Shown here: piece by piece, positions 37,136-46,985 of the stretch
Layout: each line of letters begins with the position of its first letter
How positions within the stretch are numbered: position 1 is the stretch's first letter
Assembly: GCA_013399875.1 (NCBI GenBank)
Contig: VXAZ01001116.1
Location: 392,319 to 456,318 of the forward strand
Source of the DNA: Gymnorhina tibicen
Lineage: Eukaryota; Chordata; Aves; Passeriformes; Artamidae
Direction: 5' to 3'
DNA: 64,000 nt
Notes under the pieces: generated by a model
Told to the model about the DNA's origin: nothing
The model's database searches: none
The model's input: the letters and a program-made list of their open reading frames with translations, nothing else
Position numbers and translations under genes: made by a program

Positions 37136-37729
37136 CATTATATTTAGGAGATTTTAATGAAATCTCACAAATAACATTTCATGCAGTTTCTTGAGCAGTA
37201 AACAAAGTGTGCTTCTGTGTAAAAATTACCTTTTTTTTACAAGTAAAAAGACATTTTCAATTCACAGAGGATGGTAATGTAAGTTTGCACATTTGACAAT
37301 ATGACATAAATGTTCTAGTCATTGAAACAAAGCCAAGGAAAATAAATTTTAAATTTCAGTCATTGCTTTTTTTATTCTTAAGAGAATTTTGATCACTCTT
37401 CTATAAAGTTTAAAATTAATATTATAAGGTATAGACATCCCATCCCACCACCAGATGTTATTTCATGTTCCTATAGCCACTGATGAGCAGTAGTGACGTA
37501 GTCATCTACATTATGACCTTATTATACCAAACAGAATAAAGCAGCACACTTCACAATGAAAGTAATTGGATAATTTTCAAATATGTTTTGGGTTGTCTGA
37601 AAACAATCCTGAAGAAGAATTAACACTTTGGCCTGCAAGGTCTCTGAAAAAAAAAACTCTCTAGGCAAATACAGTAAGAGTGGGATGCTATTTTCAAATT
37701 CATTCAAAAATAAATTTGCCATTTTCAGG
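37136..37729. other. AT-rich spacer between CR1 copies
   Basis: No gene is recognised. The 88-codon minus frame 37522-37788 runs into the neighbouring CR1 and has no family pattern. Confidence 0.55.
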
Positions 37730-38090
37730 ATGGAGAGCCAGTCCTTTGAGGAAAGACTGAAGAAGTCTCTTTTCCCTAGAGAAAACAAAGCTCAGGAGTA
37801 ACCTCAGCACAGTATTCCAGTACGTGATGAGGACAAAGGTTGTCCTCTCACTTCTCAAGGAGCCATGTGGAGAAGCTGAGGGACAGTGGGTACCAGTGCA
37901 CTGTGAAGGGTTTCAACTTCATAGAAGAAAGAAACTTTTTACAGTGAGAGCATTCATCCACTGGTACATGGTAGAGTGTTCATCACTGGAGGTTTTCAAG
38001 ATGCAATTGGACAAGGTCCTGGAGTGGGTCCCTTCCAACTCAAAATATTCTGTGATTCTGTGATTCTGAGATTCTGATTCTGGGCTCTAG
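37730..38090 (+). mobile_element. CR1 LINE, 3' end, plus strand
   Basis: The plus frame near 37824-38063 keeps decayed CR1 ORF2 C-terminal landmarks (RRKKLFTVRA, HWYMVECSSLEVFK). The DNA continues through GGAGTGGGTCCCTTCCAACT into a tail of GATTCTGTGATTCTGAGATT (about 38051-38070) and further GATTCT units. It is more diverged than the minus copy at 36821 and lacks an intact frame upstream. Confidence 0.85.
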
Positions 38091-38165
38091 GCTTCCTTTC
38101 CAAGAAAAGGTTGGACCAGACAGTCTTTCGAGGTCATTCTTAACCTGCACTGTTCTATGATTCTA
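38091..38165 (+). mobile_element. Second, very short CR1 tail
   Basis: AAAAGGTTGGACCAGACAGT, CTTTCGAGGTCATTC, then TTCTATGATTCT is a separate CR1 3' terminus joined directly after the GATTCT run of the preceding copy. Its tail differs in sequence, which suggests a different CR1 subfamily or an insertion into the older tail. Confidence 0.75.
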
Positions 38166-38167
38166 AA

Positions 38168-38675
38168 AATCAAGAAGAACATGTTTGTAGCTCCCCAGAT
38201 CCTCCTTCCAGGCCTTTTTGTGGATGGGTGTCACACTGGCCAAGCTCCAGTCATCTGGGACCTCCCTGGTTAGCCAGGACTGATGATAAATGAAAGAGGT
38301 CATCTTAGCAAGCTTTTCTGCCAGCTCTCTCAGTGACCTTTGACAAATCCCATCCAGTTCCATAGAGCTGTGAGCATCTAATTGTCACAGCAGGTCACTA
38401 ACAGCTTCCTCCTGGATTGCAAGGAGTCTATTCTGCTTCCTGTCCCTGTCTACCAGCTCAAGGGGCCAGCTGCCTTGAGGATAACCAGTCTTACTATCAA
38501 AGACTGAGGCAAAGAAGGCATTAAACACCCCAGCCTTTTCCACATCCTTAGTGACAATGTTCCTCACTTTGCATCCAAAGAAGAATGGAGATTTTCCTTG
38601 GCCCTCCTTTTGTTTTTGATGTATTTATAAAAACACTTTTTACTATTTTTCACAGCAGTGGAAATAAGTGATTTG
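38168..38675 (-). pseudogene. CR1 LINE ORF2 fragment (RT entry region)
   Basis: The minus strand encodes the stretch of CR1 ORF2 leading into the reverse transcriptase domain. Landmarks in order are GNIVTKD-like (RNIVTKDVEKAG), FNAFFASVFDSKTGYPQG, an IQEEAVSDLL segment, MELDGICQRSLRELAEKLAK, IYHQSWLTREVPDDW and VTPIHKK. The two open pieces (38385-38567 and 38163-38363) are in the same phase, separated by a single TGA at 38382-38384 where related elements have Arg, as expected if a CGA codon lost its CpG by deamination. No endonuclease or YADD box is present. This is an internal piece of a longer copy, abutting the unrelated short tail at 38091-38165. Confidence 0.9.
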
Positions 38676-39268
38676 GTATATTTAGTCAATATTATTAGTA
38701 TTTTCCAGAATGCTTTTTGTTGAGTTATTATTTTTTATTTGAAGCATTTTAGAAGCTGATTAAATATGCCAAATATTCTTTATAGGTGAGGGCTTTTAAG
38801 CTAGTTGGAATTAAATATTTACCAAAAGTGGTGGTCTTTTCCCAATTGCTAGAGAAGTAGTCTATACAACAAACTAATTCCACATGCCAAACTTGCTCAT
38901 GGCTAAAATTTGGCAGGTGAACTCCCAGCAACAAGAATTGTTTAACTTCTCATTGCAGGTTTCTTCATGGATATATTTGGATTTGTTTCTGCTTTTCCCC
39001 CATTGACCTAAGTTTGCCTTACTACTTTTTGTCAGCTGTTGAGTTCTTTAATAAAAGCCATTTCTTGTGTAGTGCTACAAAAGTGACCTGTCAAATTATG
39101 AAATCTTCTAAAGATTTGCAGCAGATCAAAAAGGAAAGCAGTCTTTAGATCAGTAAAATGTGATCCAGCAGATGACATGATGTAAATAGGAACTTTCATA
39201 AACTATGTTCTACTCTCAGGTCTTTACAGAACTTGAAGCCTGCTTGTCAGTCTATTTAGGCCAAATAC

Positions 39269-39292
39269 TATATATATATATATATATATATA
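39269..39292 (+). repeat. (TA)12 microsatellite
   Basis: Twelve uninterrupted TA units. Confidence 0.97.
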
Positions 39293-41639
39293 AATTTTTT
39301 TAATCTTCATTCTGAAAGATCTGTATTTTTCCATTGTTTTTTTACTTTTGAAAAGAAGAGGCATGCTGATTAATTACCTAGAAGAACCCACGCTTATACA
39401 ACAGATACTAGTTTTCAAGATATATCCTGCTCAGTGCAACTGTTGGGTCTTTTAATGGCAATCACAATATGTGGGCCTGTCTGGAATTTTATTAGATTGC
39501 CATTAAGAATAATATATAATTCTCCAGCTCTGCTGAATGTTTTAAAGAAGTAAAAGAATCAATTGTGTGCTTCAAATTTGGTTTAAAATTCGACACCATT
39601 GTATGGGCTGAACTATTGCGGTGTAAGTTTGGCCTGCATGAGTTAAAAGATTTTGGTGCCCAAACTTTTACTGCTAATTGTCTAAGCTCTTTAAAAATAA
39701 TTCACCAAAATATATTTACCCAGCATCTGTTTTCTTTTGGGATTTATTTTCATACTGGAGATATTTCTAGCATCTTTTTTTCAGTTTTTTATTGTGAGGG
39801 TTATAATATCCATGGATTGCTATGGATACAAAGATTTGGATCAGCCTATTAACCTCCAAAATACTTAAGAAGCCATGTAAGGTTCAAATCAGGAGGGAAG
39901 AAAAAGAGGACAAAAATGAAACATATGCAGGACAGCTGCTAGTCTTTCTCTCTACTCTGTAATTAACTGGATCAACAAAGAAGTGAAAATTGTTTGTGTA
40001 TTTACTTCTATCTTCAAAGATTGGGAAGCTAGTAAGATTGTTTTATTATTGAATAGTTGCAGCTAGAGTTATTGGCACTTGATTATCCTGGCAGACAAAG
40101 CAGGATATAAAAATTTTTGATGCCAGTGCATCAAAGTATACAGTCCAAGAACAAAAGAAACTAACTTCCTATTCTGGAATATATTTTTATAGACGCATTT
40201 ATTTAGGTAAGAGTGGACAAATCATTACATGCAGAGCTCCTTTCCTAAATTCTGATATGCACAACACTCTTTCCACTGTGAAGTAATATCCAAAATCTTC
40301 AGAAGTTCATGTTTTGGCTTATATTCAATAATGCATTATCCCTGAATAACAAAAAAAAGTTCAAATGTTATCCAGCACCTAACCAAACAATATGAAAATT
40401 ATCAGGTCAAAATAGCTTGAAGTGTACTTACTTTAGTTTTATTGTTGATATTATCTACATATACTTCTTTAAATATGAACAATGATATCCATATATAAAT
40501 AACTGCAGGTACCTGTTCCAAAAAACAGTTTTTGGCACCCCAAGTTTTCCTTCAGATTGAAAGTGAGATACAGAGAAAAGAGTATTCTGTTATAGCTTGT
40601 GTTCATTCATACATAAAATTCAGCATAAATGTAAAAATATCAGGTCTCTTGCACATTATGTTCTGTTTATTCTGAAAGGTATTACTTACCTGGAAAACAC
40701 AACAGGAAATGGGCATGGGATGTTGTAAAGGCTACATCTGAAAACAGGGATTAGATTTTTATTTCTTTGTGCATATAGTTTCTAGTCCTAGTAAGGGGTT
40801 GTCTTACGACACCATTCAGACTTAGCAAGAAGATATGTTCAATAGATAAGAAATTTAGTGAAGTATTAAAAATGTAGTAAGTAGCATTCCATTTGTGATA
40901 GCACATTGTGTAATCCTTAATTCACAGCAGCTTGGTTTCTACTGCAGAAAGTATTCCTATTCTGTAGGACAAAACTGGAGCTACATGACCCAAAGTGTCT
41001 CCATGAGACAAAGTTCTTCAGCCTGAGTCATGAAGGCAAAAAATTTTTTGGCATGAAGGCTACCTGTGAAGCCAAACAAAACAAAATGCACTTTCATATC
41101 TTTATATTCCTGGGTATGAAGGTCCTTGTACTATTAAAAAATCCAAAGAAAGAAACAGTTTTAAAATCCCACAGGAGAAAATAAACTGGACAACCAGCAT
41201 GAGAATGAAAGGTAGAAATGGATCCACTAGATAGTGATAGTCATTAGTGGAGGTGACAGTGGAGGAAGGGAAAAAGCTTTCTGTAAGAAAAAGAGAAGTT
41301 TCTTGTGACTGTAAGCTCAGGGCAACAGCAGACAATGAATTGGAGAGATAAACTTGTTACAGACTTAAATCCAACACTATGAATCTAGACTATTTAGACT
41401 CTTATTAAGACCCAAATTTCTCTAGATATAACAGAATGAAGGTCCATAAACTTCCACCAAAATGGCAGAACCTGACAGCAGAAAAGACAATGTATCTATA
41501 CCAAGTAGGAATTTAGAAGGAAACAGAGAAAAGCCCTAAAGAAATCTGAAAGAAAATTATTGTGAGTACCAGCATTAATTCAGCAAATGAAAAATTAGAG
41601 ATTAAATTATTCAAGAACAAGAACAGAGGAGGTACCAAA

Positions 41640-41786
41640 AATGCCGCATTTGCAGTGGAAAGGAGGAATGGAAGAGGACAGAAAGAAAGGAGGAGAGCAG
41701 GAGAGGAAGGCAAGGCAAGGCAAAGCAAGGCAAGGCAACGAGGCAGGGAAGAAGGCAGGCAGGGAGGCAGGAAGGAAGGAAGGAAA
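41640..41786 (+). repeat. Purine-rich repeat with AAGGC, GGCA and GGAA units
   Basis: A purine-rich leader is followed by AAGGC units (41707-41739) and then GGCAGG and GGAA units (41741-41785). The minus-strand reading is Leu/Pro/Cys-rich low complexity, not a gene. Confidence 0.92.
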
Positions 41787-44465
41787 TGCTGACCATTAAA
41801 ATTTACTCTGTCAGTTTAGTAGCCAAATTGTGCAAAAACTTTCTTAAATCATGACCATATTTTTCAGAATCACACCCTAATCTTGCCAGCAGAATGTGTG
41901 TTTTCTTGCAGTTCTGGGTTTGGCATCATCAGATGCCAACTTCATGTTCTTTTATTCTGCAATAAATGAGATTTCCAATATGTACTGACAATTTATTTAT
42001 AATAAAAACAGAGCTAAATTAACTAAATAAATAATGGGCTCCTGTGCTATGCTTGTCATGCTTAATTTATTAAAATAATGAAATTTAAACTAATTTTCTG
42101 ATTTTTTATTTCCATCTGTCAGTTCACCCATCCATTTTTACACCTTTCACTTCCATGATATTTGAGCAGCCAGCATAAATTGCAAAGAAAATTGATGTAA
42201 ACCTGTTTTGAGGTGTGCCTAATTTTAGCTGATTTACTTCCTGAATCCTTAAGGTTACATCTTTAGTATGACTATAAACAGCTCTCTGAGATTGGCATTT
42301 TCAACATAATTTTGTACAATGACATCATTTAGGTACTTACATATTTATAGGAGAAGATTCAGTTCTATTTGAATAAAGATACACTTGCCTTCTTGGACTT
42401 GTTTCTCTTAATTTAATCAATTGTAATCTTATGTTTAAAAATTGTAAGACCCTTTACAGGCTTAGAAAGACTAAATGAAGAACATTTAGCAAATATATGC
42501 AATAACCAAGATAGCTGCTGAAAGAATGCAGATAATTTTTCCTGCTGAAACGGAGTCTTGCCATCCAGCCCTTTGTGTCTAGAACGCCTTGCTAGACTTG
42601 AAATTATCAATTATAAAATATATTCTGGAAAAATATATCTGTCAACCATACCAGTGACAAACCTGGGATGGCTGAAAGATGAAGATAGGAGGATAATCAA
42701 CTGTCAGTTGCCTCTGTTCTCCATTTTCTCTCCTTGTATAATTTTATACATCATCTCCCAGTGATTCATTAATTGGTTTCTCCCCTTTCCACATCTGTCT
42801 TTTTAAGACATCTCTATTCTAGCCACTGATTGTACAAAAAAACAATCTAACTGTACAGAGAGCACGGTCCAAGAGAGCCTCAAAAAAAAACAAAATAAGA
42901 AAAGAGAAAAAAACTCTACATAAATCCCACTGGGAATCTGGTAAGGGAAAGTCATTACCTGAATGTCTCAGGTGGAGACAGATCAGGGGTGGGTCTAAGG
43001 TAAAAAGCTTAAGAAAGCCAAAAAACATTTGTATTGTCACGGTGCCAATTCACAATAGCATCATTAGTGTTAATCAGAAGCTGTACTTTGTCATTATTGC
43101 TATTAGAAGTGCACATCTGGAACCTAGAGGAGAGCAACAGATTATTACAAAATGAAAGTTGATCTTAGGCTGTTATTTAGGTCCAATGCATGAGGAAAGC
43201 CAGCAAGAGTTTGTAATATAGACAGTTTTTTTCAGAAAAACAGCTTTCTTTTTTTTCCCCCCTTGCTTCATGCTAGGCCGTGTCATCCATTAACTACGGA
43301 TCCCTATGGCAGGGCTGCATTCACTGTCAGCAGAGGAAGAAGCCTGTCTCTCCCTACTTCCTCAGAAAGGAGGGTAGCTAATTGTTTTCTGCTTCACACA
43401 CAGCTCCACAGCTCACACATGTACTGACAGAGGTCTTGTTCCTCACTACCCTTCCCTCCATCTGTATGTTCTCCCAGTAACACTTTAGTCCTTAAGTAAT
43501 AGCTAAAGAAGGAATTTAGCAATCAATCATATTGCAAATGTAATTTTGGGAAATTATTCATTTCAAGGCATTTTTGAATTATATTTTTCAATTGGGGAAC
43601 AGAGTTAGATGCAGTTACTACTGAATAATCTCCTCTTACTGCTTCCTGTTTTATAGGCTTTTATTACTGTTTTGTATGGACCAAATGAGACTAAATTCTA
43701 AAATTTATGGGTGTCATATTTATAGTACACATCAGTGAACAAGCGTCAGGAAACATCAGTTTTATAGGGGAATTAAGTGATGTTGTCATAGCAAAATTTA
43801 TTGTTTAGTCCATGAAAGCTCAGACTTGAAAGGTTAGGCCACAAAATAATAAAGATAGAACATCACAATCATAATCTCAATAAGCACTATAACATGACTA
43901 TAAAATAAAATGGACAGAAAGTGACAGAAATATATAGGCATTCCTAATATAATTTCCAGTTCTATTAACTTTGTCTATGACTCTGGAATGTGATCACTGA
44001 ATTATAAGCTGTCAGAAGTAGATTTTCAGGTTTCCTTCTTTCTTTTCTTTTCCTCCTTCCTTTCTTTTCCATACATTTCCTGAGAACTACTTTGAAAACA
44101 CTCAATATATATTGTCTTTGCAAAACAGAAGAGACAGATCCTATAGACCATGGAAACAAGAGCCACTCTGGCCAAACAAACAGAACATACTGCCTCACAG
44201 CTTACCAGCAAAATTTATTGTGCCACCAAATGGCCTGCCTATTACTCTTTATTCACCTAAGACTACAGCTCTCTAACAGAATGTAAATAGATGTAAAACA
44301 GTGATCGGGTCACAAGAGCACTTAGCAGCAAGGAAACACAATGTAAGAATACATACTGGTATATAAAATCAAGTCCTGGATTCTTAAAAACAGTCAATTG
44401 CCACGCCAGGACAATCCAGCACTATATAATGTTGACTCCTTCTTTAAGCAGATGCAGTGTGTTAA

Positions 44466-44470
44466 GTAGA
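44466..44470 (+). repeat. Probable target-site duplication, left copy
   Basis: GTAGA directly precedes the LTR start TGTGCTGG. The right copy is GTAGC, so four of five bases match. A 5-bp duplication is typical of ERVL-type elements. Confidence 0.6.
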
Positions 44471-44669
44471 TGTGCTGGTTTAAAAACAGTCTAGTTTTTG
44501 GTGAGCACGAACAAGTTGCTCGAGGTTTCCACTGTGTACGACGCAGAGCCAGTCGCGAAGGCTCTGACAATGGGCAGGTTACTAGCCCAGTTAGAGAAGG
44601 TGGTAACGCCTCTGTAATGACATATTTAAGAAAGGAACAATGGCAGGAAGGTCTCTTTTCTTCTCCTGA

Positions 44670-45276
44670 TGGTTGGTGAGGCAGCTGCCGGGGCCCATCC
44701 CGGCCTTCCTGAGGCGAAGACTGTGTGGCCAGGGCCGCCATGTGGTGCCAGCAGAGACCATGTGGCCAGCGACGAAAACATGGCAAACAATCCCCCGACA
44801 CAGAACACAGACAAGATCAACCTTTTCAGCGCAGTGAAGCTCTATAAGAACTTTTCAATTGATGAGAACAAAGAACCTACAGACACTAACTTTCTTCCAA
44901 GTCAGAGAAAAGGAAAAGTGAGAAGACACGTGAGGAGAACCAACACGGCAGCACCAAGGTCAGTGAAAAGAAGGAGAGGGAGGAGGTGCTCCAAGCACCG
45001 GAGCTGAGGTTCTTCTGCAGGCTGTGGTGAGGACTATGGTACAACAGATTGCTTCCCTGTAATTCATTAGGGGCATGGAGGGAATGCAGAGCCCGTGAGG
45101 ACCAGTGCTCACGCTGGAGCGCATGGATGCTAACAAGCTGTGATCTGGTGAGGAGCTCAAGCAGAGAGAGAGGACCCTTGCTTCCCGAGATAAAGAGAAC
45201 CCTTGCTTCTAAACTAGAATAGCTTATCCTTAAAAGAGTAAACCCCATGAAGTAAAATGACCCATGCTAGGCAGTT
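44670..45276 (+). repeat. Direct repeat, copy 1 of 607-bp unit
   Basis: This starts TGGTTGGTGAGGCAGCTGCC and ends CCATGCTAGGCAGTT. It matches copy 2 at an offset of 608 bp with three differences seen by eye: T/C at 44726, C/A at 44729 and A/G at 44950. It lies inside the ERVL-like element. Confidence 0.95.
44780..45007 (+). CDS. Short basic reading frame inside the LTR (uncertain)
   Basis: A 75-codon frame opens at an ATG in a good initiation context (A at -3, G at +4) 150 bp downstream of the TATA-like box. The same frame stays open upstream to an earlier ATG at 44669. The protein starts MANNPPTQNTDKINLF and ends in a strongly basic stretch with KRRRGRRCSKHRS, which looks like a nuclear or nucleic-acid-binding tail. 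I know of no family for it. The second copy carries the same frame at 45388-45615. Against a gene: it sits in LTR sequence, an antisense frame of 120 codons also spans the block, and the only conservation visible is between near-identical copies. I list it because of its start context and composition, not because a product is known. Confidence 0.2.
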   Translation: MANNPPTQNTDKINLFSAVKLYKNFSIDENKEPTDTNFLPSQRKGKVRRHVRRTNTAAPRSVKRRRGRRCSKHRS

Positions 45277-45277
45277 N
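45277..45277. other. Ambiguous base N at the repeat junction
   Basis: This is the only N I noticed in the window. It falls exactly between the end of repeat copy 1 (GGCAGTT) and the start of copy 2 (TGGTTGGTGAGG). A lone N at a duplication joint is a common sign of a scaffold join whose overlap was not merged. Confidence 0.98.
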
Positions 45278-45884
45278 TGGTTGGTGAGGCAGCTGCCGGG
45301 GCCCATCCCGGCCTTCCTGAGGCGAAGACTGTGCGGACAGGGCCGCCATGTGGTGCCAGCAGAGACCATGTGGCCAGCGACGAAAACATGGCAAACAATC
45401 CCCCGACACAGAACACAGACAAGATCAACCTTTTCAGCGCAGTGAAGCTCTATAAGAACTTTTCAATTGATGAGAACAAAGAACCTACAGACACTAACTT
45501 TCTTCCAAGTCAGAGAAAAGGAAAAGTGAGAAGACACGTGAGGAGAACCAACACGGCGGCACCAAGGTCAGTGAAAAGAAGGAGAGGGAGGAGGTGCTCC
45601 AAGCACCGGAGCTGAGGTTCTTCTGCAGGCTGTGGTGAGGACTATGGTACAACAGATTGCTTCCCTGTAATTCATTAGGGGCATGGAGGGAATGCAGAGC
45701 CCGTGAGGACCAGTGCTCACGCTGGAGCGCATGGATGCTAACAAGCTGTGATCTGGTGAGGAGCTCAAGCAGAGAGAGAGGACCCTTGCTTCCCGAGATA
45801 AAGAGAACCCTTGCTTCTAAACTAGAATAGCTTATCCTTAAAAGAGTAAACCCCATGAAGTAAAATGACCCATGCTAGGCAGTT
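45278..45884 (+). repeat. Direct repeat, copy 2 of 607-bp unit
   Basis: This is the second copy of the block at 44670-45276, about 99.5% identical. It continues into the unique 3' part of the LTR (GTGGGAAGGCTGCTTGGCCT from 45885). Confidence 0.95.
45388..45615 (+). CDS. Second copy of the short basic LTR frame (uncertain)
   Basis: This is the same 75-codon frame as at 44780-45007, with the same ATG context and basic C-terminus, carried by the 607-bp duplication. In this copy the upstream in-frame extension begins at an ATG at 45331. If the duplication is an assembly artefact, only one of the two exists in the genome. Confidence 0.15.
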   Translation: MANNPPTQNTDKINLFSAVKLYKNFSIDENKEPTDTNFLPSQRKGKVRRHVRRTNTAAPRSVKRRRGRRCSKHRS

Positions 45885-46196
45885 GTGGGAAGGCTGCTTG
45901 GCCTGTGGGAGGGATTCACATTACAGCAGGTTGGGCAGGCTGCTGTTTGTGAAAGTTAAAACCATGCTAGAAAAGTTTGCAGAGAACCATTTCCCATGGG
46001 AAGGATCCCACAGCGCAGCAGAAGAAACTTTTTTCCTTAAGCGTACTGAAGAAAGATTTTTAAGTGAAAGATTGAGAAAACCCCATGTTTTTGTCTCCTT
46101 GCGCAGTCAGTGGAAAGAGGGAGGGACTGGGAAGGAAAGATGTTCTAAAGGTTTCTTTTCGTTCTCATTACCCTTTTTACTTTTAATTCTGTTAAT

Positions 46197-46202
46197 AATA
46201 AA
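46197..46202 (+). terminator. AATAAA poly(A) signal of the LTR
   Basis: AATAAA follows a T-rich stretch and is followed by CCTTCTTTATACC. Its place near the 3' end fits the end of R in the ERVL-like LTR. Confidence 0.6.
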
Positions 46203-46374
46203 CCTTCTTTATACCGTTTTAAATTTTGAACTTGAAATGTTTTTCCCCTAATCCTTATCTCAGCTCATGAAGTTTTCATGTTAATTTCCCCTCCTCCGCG
46301 CAGCTATAGCAGAGGAAAATAAGTGGATAGCACTTCCTGGGTGCCTGGCAATTAGCCAGTGTCAAACCACGACA

Positions 46375-46379
46375 GTAGC
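46375..46379 (+). repeat. Probable target-site duplication, right copy
   Basis: GTAGC directly follows the LTR end ACGACA and matches GTAGA on the left at four of five bases. Confidence 0.6.
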
Positions 46380-46394
46380 TAAATCATCAGTAAA

Positions 46395-46985
46395 GGTAAT
46401 GGTGTTCTCAGGAGACACACCTGCACTCCAATTGCCTGTAGCTGAATTTACACTGAATTGTTGATGCACCCTGATGATACTGCAAGACCACATTCCCCAG
46501 CCACAAACACTGTGCAGCTGTTTGAGCACCCAGTGGAGCATGGCAGTACCCCAGATAGCACAGCAAGGTTTGCCATCTGGAGGGCATCACACCTCACACA
46601 GTGTGGACAGTGCGTGCTCCTGGACACCACCCACTCAAAAACCTCCAGCCTGGCCACAGTGCCTGCCAAGCAGCATTGCCTGCTGCTAGGTCACTGTTAA
46701 CAGGCTGAGTGCCCAGCATGCCTGAGTGGTGCCCCTCCACCTAGAAACCCCACAACGGGTGTGGAATGGACCATGACTACAAAAACACCTGCCTCAACAG
46801 CCAGGGTTCTCCTGTCAGGGGCACCTCATGGCCCATTGAGGACAGACTCCACACTTTTCCATGAGAAATAGTAGGCTGCAAGAAATTAAGCCAGGTATAA
46901 GAGCTGCATGAGGAGACTCTGTGGTGCCAATGCAAAGATGCAGAGTCAACACCTGGCCACACCACAGCACCTGCTGTCAGTATAC
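46395..46985. other. Unclassified GC-richer block
   Basis: About 590 bp is clearly richer in G and C than the flanks and contains many CACC, CAGC and CTGG words. Short frames occur on both strands (for example 46458-46700 plus and 46448-46669 minus), but none has a family pattern. On the minus strand a TATA-like CTTATACC lies near 46892. It may be a decayed LTR or another repeat adjoining the ERVL-like element, but I cannot name a family. Confidence 0.4.

Larger units (their letters stand above)
38676..44470. other. Gene-free AT-rich sequence with microsatellites
   Basis: No gene is recognised. Frames such as 39565-39852 (95 codons, plus) have no signature. The purine-rich repeat at 41640-41786 produces low-complexity frames on both strands. 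A possible MIR scrap (TATTCCTATTCTGTAGGAC near 40951) is too weak to call. Confidence 0.55.
44471..46374 (+). mobile_element. LTR-type element of an ERVL-like retrovirus
   Basis: The element starts TGTGCTGGTTT and ends AAACCACGACA. These ends are an inverted repeat (9 of 11 positions) bounded by TG...CA, with a near-match 5-bp duplication (GTAGA/GTAGC). A TATA-like CATATTTAAG lies at 44621-44630 and AATAAA at 46197-46202, about 170 bp before the 3' end. As assembled it is 1904 bp, but 608 bp is a duplicated block with an N at its joint; without it the length is about 1296 bp, long but possible for an avian ERVL LTR. I recognise no gag, pol or env between the ends, so it is a solo LTR or a non-autonomous derivative. 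The similarity to passerine ERVL LTRs is from memory of family layout, not from an alignment. Confidence 0.75.

Noticed and set aside
40940..41005. Another MIR fragment on the minus strand
   Set aside because: Only one phrase resembles the MIR core; it is too short and diverged to separate from chance.
44394..45248. Minus-strand frames of 120-135 codons in the ERVL-like element, repeated at 45494-45856
   Set aside because: They are opposite to the LTR orientation, and the second is only the duplicated block. No conserved motif is seen.
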